Numbered from the stretch's first letter, positions 8,494 to 17,546 are shown. The stretch is DNA of 64,000 nucleotides from Okeania sp. KiyG1 (GCF_014132355.1 NZ_BLZO01000126.1:1-64000); one strand, 5' to 3'. Numbers and translations: made by a program. The notes: generated from the letters alone by a model not told the origin.

Positions 8494-10119
8494 ATGGCAA
8501 AAAAACGTAGTGGTGCCACCTCATATTCAGAAAGCAAGGTTAAAGTCGGTGTGTCTCTGACTCCCACTAGCGCTGAAAGGCTAAAGGACGTAGCAACTGA
8601 ACTTGGTTTATCCAGGTCTGAGTTAATTGAGCGCATTGCTAGAGGAGACCTTGCAATTTTGAGAGAGGCGGCACAAATTCAAGCAAATTTGGACAATCAA
8701 TCAGAGACAGTAAATAATGCTCTGAAGACAAATGAAGTATCTGATGAAAAATTGGATATAGTAACAGTCCCAGAACCATTAGTTGAGTCTGTAGAAACAC
8801 AAAATCAGTTATCGGAAAGTTATCAAGCTTTACAACAAGAGCTGGAGTCTCAGATGGCACAGGTTAAACATTTGGAAGAGCAAATGACTGCCATGGTGTC
8901 AAGAGAAAGTTACGAGACTTTACAGAAGCAATTAGAAGAGGATAAAAAAGCAGTCTTAGAGTTTCAAGGACAACTAGCTCAACTCAAGCAATTAGAAGAG
9001 CAAGTTGCTTTGATGGTATCTCAGGAAAGTTATAAAACTCTCGAGCAAGAATCTCAAGGACAACTAGCTCAATTAAAAGAACTAGAAGAGCAAATTGCTT
9101 TGATGGTATCTAGGGAAGTTTATGATTCTTTGCAAGACCAATCACAGGAGCAAATTGCTCAAGTTGAGCAACTAGAATCTCAGATAGCTTCAATGGTGTC
9201 AAAGGAAGTTTATGAGAATCTTCAGCAAGAGTCACAAGAGCAAATGGCTCAATTAAAAGAGCAAATTGCTTTGATGGTATCTAGGGAAGTACATGATTCT
9301 TTGCAAGACCAATCACAGGAGCAAATTGCTCAAGTTGAGCAACTAGAATCTCAGATAGCTTCAATGGTGTCAAAGGAAGTTTATGAGAATCTTCAGCAAG
9401 AGTCACAAGAGCAAATGGCTCAATTAAAAGAGCAAATTGCTTTGATGGTATCAAGGGAAGTTTATGATTCTTTGCAAGACCAATCACAGGAGCAAATTGC
9501 TCAACTTGAGCAACTAAAATCTCAGATAGCTTCAATGGTGTCAAAGGAAGTTTATGAGAATCTTCAGCAAGAGTCACAAGAACAGCAAATTAAACTTCAA
9601 AAACTAGAGTCTCAGATAGCTTCAATGGTATTGCGGGAAAGTTATGAGACTTTGCAAAATCAGTCAGAAGAACAACAAGATAAGTTGCGAAATCTAGAAG
9701 CACAAATTACCACAATGGTTTCTAGAGAAGCTTATGAGACTTTGCAAAATCAGTCAGAAGAACAGCAAAATAAGTTGCAAAGTTTTGAAGAACAGACTGA
9801 TTTAATGGTGTCAAAAGAAAATTATGAAGCTTTGCAGCACCAGTTACAGGAACAACTCAATAAGTTACAATATCTTGAATCTATAGTTGGTTCAATGGTA
9901 TCAAAAGAAAATTATGAAGCTTTGGAAAAACAGTCAGAACTTCAGAAACAAATAATTGCAGATTACCAAAATAAACTGACTAAATTGCAACAAGAATTTC
10001 ACAATCAAGTAGAGACAATACAGGCTTCAAGAAAGCAAATTTCTGAGTTGCAAACTACATCTATGATGGCAGAAAATCAGATTCTTAATAGATGGCAAAA
10101 TCGTACTTTTTCCAGATAA
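8494..10119 (+). CDS. Ribbon-helix-helix protein with long repeat-built coiled coil
   Basis: The protein has 541 residues. Residues about 15-50 (KVGVSLTPTSAERLKDVATE, LGLSRSELIERIA) look like a CopG/RHH DNA-binding or dimerisation domain. Residues about 100-500 are a periodic coiled coil: twelve blocks start with MVS(R/K/Q)E.Y..L, spaced 27-30 residues and rich in Q, E and L. No transmembrane segment is seen. An AAGGAGA Shine-Dalgarno lies 8 nt before the ATG. DNA repeats of 171 bp show recent expansion. I do not recognise a named family; the layout suggests a DNA-tethered scaffold or nucleoid/partition-type factor, which is inference only. Confidence 0.8.
   Translation: MAKKRSGATSYSESKVKVGVSLTPTSAERLKDVATELGLSRSELIERIARGDLAILREAAQIQANLDNQSETVNNALKTNEVSDEKLDIVTVPEPLVESVETQNQLSESYQALQQELESQMAQVKHLEEQMTAMVSRESYETLQKQLEEDKKAVLEFQGQLAQLKQLEEQVALMVSQESYKTLEQESQGQLAQLKELEEQIALMVSREVYDSLQDQSQEQIAQVEQLESQIASMVSKEVYENLQQESQEQMAQLKEQIALMVSREVHDSLQDQSQEQIAQVEQLESQIASMVSKEVYENLQQESQEQMAQLKEQIALMVSREVYDSLQDQSQEQIAQLEQLKSQIASMVSKEVYENLQQESQEQQIKLQKLESQIASMVLRESYETLQNQSEEQQDKLRNLEAQITTMVSREAYETLQNQSEEQQNKLQSFEEQTDLMVSKENYEALQHQLQEQLNKLQYLESIVGSMVSKENYEALEKQSELQKQIIADYQNKLTKLQQEFHNQVETIQASRKQISELQTTSMMAENQILNRWQNRTFSR
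9109..9600. repeat. 171-bp in-frame tandem repeat in the coiled coil
   Basis: Near-identical units start at 9109, 9280 and 9451 with TC.AGGGAAGT..ATGATTC. Each encodes 57 residues (a 30-residue plus a 27-residue block). The third unit diverges after about 9590. The high nucleotide identity suggests recent duplication by recombination or slippage. Confidence 0.85.
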
Positions 10120-10233
10120 AATCAAAGAAATTTAATTCTTTTGATAAATTCCAAAATTTGAAATTTTCAGTTGGGAAAATTCAGAGCAAATCAGGGAGAA
10201 GAAGGTAATTATTTATTTCCCAAGCGACAAATA

Positions 10234-10303
10234 CTCTCCGCTAATTACCAATTGATGAATGTAGAGATTAAATCTTTAATATTCTACAAGGAAGAGCGGA
10301 GAG
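10234..10303. other. 70-nt two-stem hairpin downstream of the RHH gene
   Basis: CTCTCCGCT (10234-10242) pairs with AGCGGAGAG (10295-10303). Inside, TGTAGA near 10260 pairs with TCTACA near 10283, extended by ATTAAA/TTTAAT. No T-run follows, so it is not an ordinary terminator. Elsewhere in 10120-10965 I see only A+T-rich spacer, a G-rich low-complexity patch near 10425-10470 and an AAAGGAGAGG hairpin arm just before the next gene. Confidence 0.5.
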
Positions 10304-10965
10304 AACCTAAGTCGCATTATGGTTGATCGAGTCGGGTATAGCATCAGGAAGAATGTTTTAGTTGTCTAGGGGATTAGTTATACTATTTCTCAAAAACTTT
10401 TCAACCCTTATCTTGAGCAGGGGAGTAGGGAAGTGGAGGAGTGGGGGATCGAGGGAGTCAGGGGGAAGTAAACATAATAATTAATGCGCTCCTAGGGTGC
10501 TAATTATCAAAAATGCGATCCTGTTTGTGTTAATTAGTTAATAATCTGGAGTGCTGCCTAAGTTAAGCATTAATTTATGGTAATTGCTATGATCTAGGAT
10601 AGAAGGAAAAATTTTGCTTTGTCTGGGTTTTAAGCTTTTGATATGTCCGCACCCTTTCCTTCGACTTCTATTCTATAAATAGTGAAATATTTAAAATGAA
10701 AAAAAAGGTATCAAAAAATAGATATAAATATTAAATACAGTTTGCTCGACTAATTATCTAGATGCCTAAATCATCTCTAGGCAGAAATCTTGACTTTCGT
10801 TTTTGAATATTATTTTAGTAAAGTGAATTTCTTACCGAAAAATTGTGGTATAAAGCCTCTCCTTTTAAGGGGATAAAAAGAAAAAATTTCCTTTGAGTCA
10901 ATCCTCTTCCTTTAAAGGAGAGGTAATTCTAAATTCTTAATTCTTAATTCTAAATTATTGAAGAT

Positions 10966-12159
10966 ATGCCACCCAAAATAATTATCGAAAATCTAATTAA
11001 AATTTATGGCAAAAAACATCTTGCTGCTCTTAAGTTGTTTCGGGAAGGTAAAACAAGAGATTATATACTGCAATCTACAGGTAATGTATTAGGATTGGCC
11101 GATATATCTCTTGAGATTAATCAAGGGGAAATATTTGTATTAATGGGGTTATCCGGCTCAGGAAAATCTACCCTGGCTCGATGTATTAATCGTTTGATTC
11201 ATCCCACTAGCGGACATATTTATATTGATGATGAAGATGTTGCTCATGCTAATGAGACACGAATGCGAGAAATACGACTGAATAAAGTCTCAATGGTATT
11301 TCAACGTTTTGGGTTGTTTCCTCACAAAACAGTTGTTGAAAATGTAGAGTATGGACTAAAGGTGCGGGGAGTTGAACGAATTAATCGTCGCCAGAAAGCA
11401 CTAGAAACATTAGAAGTTGTGGGTTTAGATAAATGGGCAGATTATAAACCGACCTCTTTGAGTGGGGGAATGCAGCAACGAGTGGGTTTGGCCCGTGCTT
11501 TGGCTACTGATGCAGAAATTTTATTAATGGACGAAGCTTTTAGTGCCCTTGACCCATTGACTAGAGGAGAGATGCAGGATGAATTGTTGCGACTCCAGAA
11601 AGAATTACACAAAACTATTGTATTTATTAGTCATGATATTCAAGAGGCTTTGAAACTGGGCGATCGTATTGCTGTTATGAAAGATGGGGCAATTGTCCAA
11701 TTGGGGACTCCTGAAGAATTAGTTACTAATCCTAAAAATGATTATGTTAAGGCTTTTATTGAAGAGGTAAATTCAGCTCAAGTTATTACAGTAGGGTCAA
11801 TTATTAGTAAAAGAGTTTCCCTGAAAATTGGTCAATATTCTGTTAGCTCTGCTCTGGAGCAAATGTTAAACCAGAATCTCCAAGTTATGTATGTAGTCGA
11901 TGAGTACAATAAACCTATTGGTTTAGTGAAAAAACAACGTTTGGAAGAGAGTCTCAAACAGAGAGAGGAAGATACTACGGTGACTATGGAAACTGACTTT
12001 CCGATAGTTGATAGTTATACTCACCTAGAGGATATTTTTGACCTTTACAAAAAAGGGTTTCCCCTAGCAGTAGTTAACCACAAAAAAGAATTTCAAGGTA
12101 TGGTAGATGCAGTTGATGTATTAACAAGTTTAGGGCAACCAAATAGAAATTCTAATTAG
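10966..12159 (+). CDS. proV: Glycine betaine/proline-type ABC transporter ATPase with CBS domains
   Basis: This 397-residue ProV/OpuAA-type ATPase would power uptake of a compatible solute through the permease encoded at 14789. Walker A is GLSGSGKST (61-69), the signature LSGGMQQR (165-172), Walker B and D-loop LLMDEAFSALD (186-196), and the switch histidine is in FISHD. Residues about 265-390 form CBS domains, the ionic-strength sensor of OpuA-like systems. The last ~40 codons reappear as a relic at 17727-17858 before the second permease copy, so the operon was once duplicated whole. The ribosome site is weak (GAAG). Confidence 0.9.
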   Translation: MPPKIIIENLIKIYGKKHLAALKLFREGKTRDYILQSTGNVLGLADISLEINQGEIFVLMGLSGSGKSTLARCINRLIHPTSGHIYIDDEDVAHANETRMREIRLNKVSMVFQRFGLFPHKTVVENVEYGLKVRGVERINRRQKALETLEVVGLDKWADYKPTSLSGGMQQRVGLARALATDAEILLMDEAFSALDPLTRGEMQDELLRLQKELHKTIVFISHDIQEALKLGDRIAVMKDGAIVQLGTPEELVTNPKNDYVKAFIEEVNSAQVITVGSIISKRVSLKIGQYSVSSALEQMLNQNLQVMYVVDEYNKPIGLVKKQRLEESLKQREEDTTVTMETDFPIVDSYTHLEDIFDLYKKGFPLAVVNHKKEFQGMVDAVDVLTSLGQPNRNSN

Positions 12160-12198
12160 ACTAAGAGCTGATTTATAAAGTAAATATTAAGAGGATAA

Positions 12199-13442
12199 AT
12201 GCTTTACAGTGTAAGGGTTCGACACTATCTAAGCCCCCAGGGCATAATTTTCCGCAAACCCACCCCGGGACAAAAATACCGATAAGCCAAGCTATTTGGC
12301 TGTGTCCGTGTGGTTTGGAATGATAGTCTAGCTTGCTGCCAACAGAAGTATAAATCAGGAGAAAAGAAACCTGACTTATCAGAACTACAAAAGCTTTTTA
12401 TTACTCAAGCTAAAAAAACTGAATACAGAGAATGTGTCAGAGGTTTCTAACATACCATTGCAGCAATCTTTGAATGATTTAAACCAGGCTTATCAAAATT
12501 TCTTTACTTCAACCAAAGGTAAGAGAAAAGGTAGACCTGTCAAACCTCCGCGATTCAAAATTAGAAAGTCAAAACAAACAGCTAGGTTTACAAAAGGTGG
12601 ATTTAAAGTTGGTCAGCATAAAGTCTATTTAGCTAAGATTGGAAAGCTGAAAATTGTTTGGTCAAGAAAACCACCTAATGTTCCATCATCAGTAACAGTA
12701 ATCAAAGATGTAGGGGCGAACGGCCGTTCCCCCCTACATAGATATTTTCTGAGTTTCGTAGTAGAAACTTGTGCCAAAGTGTTGCCTAAAACTGATAATT
12801 CAGTAGGTATAGATTTAGGAATTAAAACTTTTGCTACTTTGAGTAATGGTCAAAAAATTGATGCTCCTAAACCTTTAAAGAAAAGGATTAAGAAGTATCG
12901 TAAGTTAAGTAAATCATTATCTAATAAAACTCAAGGGTCTAAGAGGTATGAAAAAGCTAGATTGAGAGTAGCTAAATTTAATGCCAAATTGAAAGATACA
13001 AGGACAGATTTTCTACATAAATTATCCACTAAAATAATTCGTGAAAACCAAACAATTGTTTTAGAAGTATGACAATGTATCTGGAATGGTTAAAAACCGT
13101 AAATTATCCAGAGCAATTAGTGATTTAGGTTGGCAAAAATTCCGAACACTTCTAGAAGGTAAAGCAGAAAAATACGGTCGTGATTTTAGAGTAATTAGTC
13201 GTTGGGAGCCAACGTCTCAAACTTGCTCATGTTGTGGATTTAAAGGTGGAAAATTAGACCTTCAGGTGCGAGAGTGGGAGTGTCTCAACTGTGGTGCCAA
13301 ACATGATAGAGACGAGAACGCAGCAATAAACATATTAGTCGCGGGCGGGCAGTCCGAGACAAAAAACGGACGTGGAGGCAAGCGTAACCCACCCCCATCC
13401 CCTCCCGGGAGGGAGCAAGAGGGTGGGTGCAGCAGCCAATGA
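12199..13442 (+). pseudogene. tnpB (IS200/IS605 OrfB) pseudogene
   Basis: Three frames together give a TnpB RNA-guided nuclease: N-terminus from the ATG at 12199 (stop TAA at 12283), helical part with FGCVRVVWND, a shift near 12433, RuvC-I VGIDLGIKTFATLSNG, a second one-base shift near 13066-13072, then the RuvC/zinc-ribbon end TSQTCSCCGFKGG, CLNCGAKHDRDENAAINIL. The catalytic Asp of RuvC-I and the DRDENAA motif are present, but the gene is broken. A 28-bp palindrome sits in frame at 12710. The element separates proV from its permease and its right end is at 13511. Confidence 0.88.
12710..12737. repeat. Short GTAGGGGCG palindrome inside tnpB
   Basis: GTAGGGGCGAACGGCCG and its complementary right arm end in CCCCTAC. 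It encodes the stray stretch VGANGRSPLH between KD and RYFLSF, where TnpB proteins normally read directly through. It is a short form of the 51-bp palindrome found at 6309, 20508 and 25629. Confidence 0.75.
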
Positions 13443-13511
13443 AAGGTCAACTCACCGAGGAGCTACGGCTCGGTAGGAATCCCCGCGCCTAAAGGCCGGG
13501 GAGGATGTCAA
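13443..13511 (+). mobile_element. Right end / omega-RNA 3' end of the tnpB element
   Basis: CGAGGAGCTACGGCTCGGTA and CCCCGCGCCTAAAGGCCGGGG form two consecutive hairpins, followed by AGGATGTCAA. Termination in TCAA fits the right cleavage site of IS608-like elements. The same end occurs inverted at 55255, 19873 and 23599. In TnpB systems this segment is also the guide-RNA scaffold end, so the bases after 13511 would act as guide if transcribed. Confidence 0.75.
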
Positions 13512-13512
13512 A

Positions 13513-14118
13513 GTTGGTTATGCTATACCAAATTCAGAAGACCCTAGAGAAGGTGAAGGTCTTTTTAATGATACTTATAGTGCATTTAGCCAGTTTAAGA
13601 TTGACCCAAATGATAGGCTAGCTTTTCATGTAGGTTATGTGCGTAACTACTACGCCAAAGGAAATGTAAACCTGACTGGAAATACAGGTAGTTTTGAAGG
13701 CACAGACCCTTTTGATGGAGAACCAAGTAGCGCAGATCATATTAACATTGAAGCTCAATGGCGGATTACTGATAACTTTCAATTAGGTGGTTGGTTTGGT
13801 TCCACCTTTGCTCGTACTGAAGGTGATAGTGATGAAGATGTTACTCTTGTTTTTGGTGCTTTGACTTTAGCTTTTCCAGACCTAGTGAAAGAAGGTAGTT
13901 TGGGAGGTATTGTTTTTGGTGTGCCACCAGTTATTACTAATAGTAATGCTGGGGTGGATGATGATGATACTTCTATTCTTTTCGAGGTATTTTATCGCTT
14001 CCAAATGAACAATAATATTGCCATTACTCCTGGTTTATTCTTCGTTACTAATCCTAATCACGATAGTGATAATGATACTATCTGGGTTGGCCGCGTCAGA
14101 ACTCAATTTAGGTTCTAG
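13513..14118 (+). pseudogene. C-terminal fragment of an OprB-type / iron-uptake porin
   Basis: The frame starts directly after the IS end (GTT at 13513) and runs 201 codons to a stop. It has the beta-barrel end of cyanobacterial outer-membrane porins: DPNDRLAFHVGYVRNYYAK, DNFQLGGWFGST, LTLAFPDLVKEGSLGGIVFG, YRFQMNNNIAITPGLFFVTN and a terminal aromatic, RTQFRF. The N-terminal half, with signal peptide and SLH domain, is absent from the window, so the gene was beheaded by the IS or by a rearrangement that brought both here. Confidence 0.85.
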
Positions 14119-14310
14119 TGCCGCTACGCGGAAGTCAAAAGTATTGATTGGCAAGGCTTTTAGGATGGGTGCATCTCATATTTGCCAAAATACTTTTTTC
14201 CTATATATTCTCTGTTCCCTGTTCCCTGTTCCCTGTTCCCTAAAAGCGATAAATTTTTGGCTTGATTCAAAATAGAGATGCACCCTTTAGGATTTTGGGC
14301 ATTGGTAATT

Positions 14311-14720
14311 TGAGGTATGATACCATGTCTGGATAAGAGCGCGATAGAACTATGTCACCTTTACGCGACCAAAAAACTTTCTCCTTCTACTCGGGGTTTC
14401 TTCTTCTTTCTCCCCTCCACCGGAGGGGTTGGGGGTGGGTTGATATCATGTCCGCACTTTATTGTTTGTGTAAAACCAAGGGTGAATATCTACAGGAAAT
14501 TTAAGTTGTTTCAAGCTTTTAAGCCTTCTTCCCTCTTCCTTCTTCCTTCTTCCTTACTTTCGCTATACAATACCGATGCTACCGGACATGATATGACTCC
14601 TGACTCCTGAGTTCCCCTCCCCTCCACGGTCGGGGGAGGGGCGAGGGGTGGGTTGACTCCTAAAGAATTAAGATTAATATCATACACGCGCTTTACCAAC
14701 GCCGGATTTTGTAACTGGTC
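14311..14720. repeat. Composite repeat with nested MITE-A; inverted partner at 55618-55812
   Basis: The segment 14311-14420 (CCATGTCTGGATAAGAGC, GCGACCAAAAAACTTTCTCC, CCCCTCCACCGGAGGGG) and the segment 14640-14700 (TAATATCATACACGCGC) match, in reverse complement, 55618-55812. MITE-A (14443-14594) sits inside this copy but not in the partner. Other gap content: TTCCCTG tandem units at 14212-14238. Confidence 0.65.
14443..14594. mobile_element. MITE-A copy 1 (152 bp, 12-bp terminal inverted repeats)
   Basis: ATATCATGTCCG at 14443-14454 is the exact inverse of CGGACATGATAT at 14583-14594. The body shares GGGTGAATATCTACAGGAAA and CAATACCGATGCTACC with 16810-16981 and 20571-20751. It has no coding capacity. 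Confidence 0.75.
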
Positions 14721-14788
14721 ACTTATTTCTGCCATCCTGCACTAGGTAAAAATTTGGATTAAACCAACATTACTAGGAGATAGTCAAG

Positions 14789-16774
14789 TTGATTTTGAAT
14801 TATTTATTTCACTACTTCATAGCTGAAACTCAAGGAGGATTAGAAATTTTATTTAACCCATTTGAATCTTATACTTTACCCTTAGATGAATGGATTAATA
14901 ATGTAGTTAACTTTCTGGTTGACAATTTTCGTCCTATATTTCAAACTATCAGCTCACCAATTAGCGGAACTCTAGAAATAGTAAAATCGACTTTTCTAGC
15001 AATTCCGCCCTTAATTTTTCTGATCGTCATCGGTGTTCTGGTTTGGCAACTAGCAGGCAGAAAAATAGCTATCTATAGTGTTATAGCTTTTTGTATTATT
15101 GGTCTTTGTGGCGCTTGGGAAGCAGCAATGGTTTCCCTATCTTTAATACTGACTGCCGTAGTATTCTGTATGCTGGTCGGTATTCCTTTAGGTATTGCTT
15201 GTGCAGTGAGCGATCGCTTTAATCAAGTATTGCGACCTCTCCTAGATGCTATGCAAACTCTTCCGACCTTTGTTTACTTAGTACCTGTAGTAATGTTGTT
15301 TGGAATTGGAGAAGTTTCTGGTATAATAGCAACTTTTGTTTTTGCAGTTCCTCCTCTAATTCGTCTGACTAACTTGGGTATTAGGCAAGTATCCCCAGAA
15401 GTGGTAGAAGCTGCACTTGCTTTTGGTTCAACTCGCCAACAAGTTTTATTGGAAGTGCAAATTCCTCTAGCTTTACCTACTATACTTGCTGGCACAAACC
15501 AAGCCATTTTATTAGCTTTATCAATGTCAGTTGTTACCTCAATGATTGGGGTAGAAGGATTAGGACAAATGGTATTGCAAGGTTTAGGTCGTTTAAATGT
15601 TGGACTAGCTGCGGTAGGGGGGTTAGGTATTGTTTTAATTGCTGTAATGCTTGACCGTATCACTCAAGGAGTTAGTCAAGGTAGTCTTCAGTCTTGGCAA
15701 GAGCGTGGTGTGATTGGATGGTGGCGGTCTCGTAAACCTTCCAAACGTAATGGTATAGCTTTAGGGATAGCTATCGTGCTTGCTTTGCTAGTAGGTGTGA
15801 CAGGTTGGCAATTAATGTCTCAAACAAATACCAACTTAACAGAAGAACCATTGCCAGGGAAAGGAATAGTAGTTCATCCAGCTTCTAGTTTGTCAACCTA
15901 TAGTGTATTTATCACAGACATTGTGAGTATGGGACTGGAAAAATTAGGCTATGAGCTCAAAGATCAAAAACAACTGAATTTTGCAGCAATGTACATCGCT
16001 CTTAGTAATGGAGATTTAGATTTTACTGCAGCTCATTGGGAAGTTGCCCACCAAGGTTTTTTCGACGACAATGGTGGGGAAGAAAAATTAGAACGGTTAG
16101 GAACTCTGATTTCTAATTCTACTCAGGGGTATCAAATAGATAAAAAAACTGCTGAGGAATACAACATTACTAATTTATCACAACTTCAAGACCCAGAAAT
16201 TGCTAAACTTTTTGATTCGGATGGTGATGGTAAAGCAAATTTAATTGGTTGTACTTCTGGTTGGGTATGTGAAAAAACTATCACTCATCATTTACAGGTT
16301 TACGGACTTGAGGATACTGTTGAGCAAGTTCGAGGAGATTATTCTGCGATATTAGCAGATACTGTAGCTCGTTATCGTCAAGGAGAACCAATTCTATTTT
16401 TTGCCTGGAAACCCCATTGGTCTGCCTCTATTTTAAGAGAAGGAGAAGATGTAGAATGGTTGAATGTTCCTTTTACATCCTTATTAGGAACTATGGAAAA
16501 TTTCACGGAAGAAGAGACTTCATGGGATGGTAAAAATCTTGGTTTTGCTATTGATAATATCAGGATATTAGCTAATAAGGAATTTTTGCAGGCTAACCCA
16601 GTTGCTCAACGTTTATTAGAACAAATTGAGATTCCTATGGAGGATGTTAATATTCAACAGGAAAAAGTTAAAAATGGGGAAAATAAACCTGAAGATATTC
16701 GTCGTCATGCTGAAGAATGGGTGACAAATCATCAAGAATTATTTGATAATTGGTTGTCAGTAGCAAAAAGTTAG
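14789..16774 (+). CDS. Glycine betaine-type ABC permease fused to substrate-binding protein, copy 1
   Basis: The product has 661 residues. Residues about 60-310 are a ProW-like permease (AMQTLPTFVYLVPVVMLFGI, FGSTRQQVLLEVQIPLALPT and VTSMIGVEGLGQMVL). A further membrane segment near 325-345 tethers a ProX/OpuAC-like domain (about 355-655; AAHWEVAHQGFF, GWVCEK, FFAWKPHW, whose tryptophans suit quaternary-amine binding). The likely start is TTG at 14789 because AGGAGA (14775-14780) lies 8 nt away and no ATG is near. It pairs with the ATPase at 10966, now 2.6 kb away across an IS and a porin fragment. Confidence 0.88.
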   Translation: MILNYLFHYFIAETQGGLEILFNPFESYTLPLDEWINNVVNFLVDNFRPIFQTISSPISGTLEIVKSTFLAIPPLIFLIVIGVLVWQLAGRKIAIYSVIAFCIIGLCGAWEAAMVSLSLILTAVVFCMLVGIPLGIACAVSDRFNQVLRPLLDAMQTLPTFVYLVPVVMLFGIGEVSGIIATFVFAVPPLIRLTNLGIRQVSPEVVEAALAFGSTRQQVLLEVQIPLALPTILAGTNQAILLALSMSVVTSMIGVEGLGQMVLQGLGRLNVGLAAVGGLGIVLIAVMLDRITQGVSQGSLQSWQERGVIGWWRSRKPSKRNGIALGIAIVLALLVGVTGWQLMSQTNTNLTEEPLPGKGIVVHPASSLSTYSVFITDIVSMGLEKLGYELKDQKQLNFAAMYIALSNGDLDFTAAHWEVAHQGFFDDNGGEEKLERLGTLISNSTQGYQIDKKTAEEYNITNLSQLQDPEIAKLFDSDGDGKANLIGCTSGWVCEKTITHHLQVYGLEDTVEQVRGDYSAILADTVARYRQGEPILFFAWKPHWSASILREGEDVEWLNVPFTSLLGTMENFTEEETSWDGKNLGFAIDNIRILANKEFLQANPVAQRLLEQIEIPMEDVNIQQEKVKNGENKPEDIRRHAEEWVTNHQELFDNWLSVAKS

Positions 16775-16809
16775 GCGTTCAACAATTAATAATTAATAAT
16801 TAATAATTA

Positions 16810-16981
16810 ATAATTACCTATGTGTAAACCCAAGGGTGAATATCTACAGGAAATTTAGATTTTTTTCTTGCGAGGGTAGCCTTCTTCCCTCTTCTTTCCT
16901 CTTCCCTCTTCCCTCTTCCCTCTTCCCACTTCGGTCTTCCTTACCTTTGCTATACAATACCGATGCTACCGGACATGATAT
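16810..16981. mobile_element. MITE-A copy 2, left end missing
   Basis: It starts within the body (GTGTAAACCCAAGGGTGAAT) and ends in CGGACATGATAT at 16970-16981; the left inverted repeat is absent. The spacer 16775-17726 also holds ATTAATA tandem units, a CCTAGG-type repeat at 17049, MITE-B (17129) and repeat F (17547). Confidence 0.65.
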
Positions 16982-17048
16982 TACAAGTTTGGGAAAATTG
17001 AATAAAAATTATGATGAAACTGATAGTAAACACTTATATTTGGTAAGC

Positions 17049-17074
17049 ATTTCCTAGGTCATGCTGCGCAAACA
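17049..17074. repeat. CCTAGG-type interspersed repeat (five copies in window)
   Basis: The motif TTTCCTAGGTCATGCTGCGC followed by AAACAG occurs here, at about 7091-7117, 8290-8312 and 52742-52768, and inverted at 55119-55143. Copies differ at one to three positions. It often abuts CAG(C/T)CATCAGCTA-type short repeats and the end of repeat F. Confidence 0.7.
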
Positions 17075-17128
17075 GCAGTCAGCCATCAGCTAGCCTCATA
17101 AGGTCGTAACTACGTTATCAGCTATGTG

Positions 17129-17332
17129 TTATACCAAATTGATAAATGTTTGCTACAAATAGTTAGGGTATTTATTCTAATTTATAATTTATAATTTAGA
17201 ATGCACTTGGGGATAGATTTAATACCATTTTTGATATTGCCAATTACCTTTTTCGTGAAACAGACTTTATCTGAAAGTATTTTTATGGTGCTTATTATTC
17301 GTAACATTCTTTTTTCACGCTTGGTATTATAA
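17129..17332. mobile_element. MITE-B copy 1
   Basis: The left end TTATACCAAATTGATAAATG is followed by TTTGCTACAAAT. The right end, GTAACATTCTTTTTTCACGC then TTGGTATTATAA, is its imperfect inverse. Related copies lie at 28602, 33610 and 49794. There is no reading frame inside. Confidence 0.6.
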
Positions 17333-17546
17333 ACGTAAGCATTCAGCCGTCAGCAATCAGCTAGCCTCCTCCGGAGGAACTGCGAACTTCAGCTATTGCT
17401 TTTAGTTGACGATAAAAGCTTTATTAATTATATTACTAGAAAAGTTGGCTCCCTTGCCCTTAAAGTCTATATTAATTTAAACACTGCCCTTAAGGAGAAA
17501 GTATTGTTGCTGAGAGCTGACAGCTAATAGCTGAATGCTTACTTAT

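Noticed and set aside
9281-9577. 98-codon minus-strand frame in the coiled-coil gene
   Set aside because: It is a shadow of the 171-bp repeats; the plus-strand frame has the ribosome site and domain structure.
12199-12240. Possible tRNA-like GGGTTCGACAC segment near 12205
   Set aside because: No acceptor or anticodon stems can be formed around it, and it belongs to the tnpB N-terminus.
13262-13450. Minus-strand frame over the tnpB right end
   Set aside because: It is caused by GC-rich hairpins of the element end.
15274-15663. 129-codon minus-strand frame opposite the permease, repeated at 18374-18763
   Set aside because: It lies inside a clear permease gene in both copies and its conservation is explained by the sense protein.
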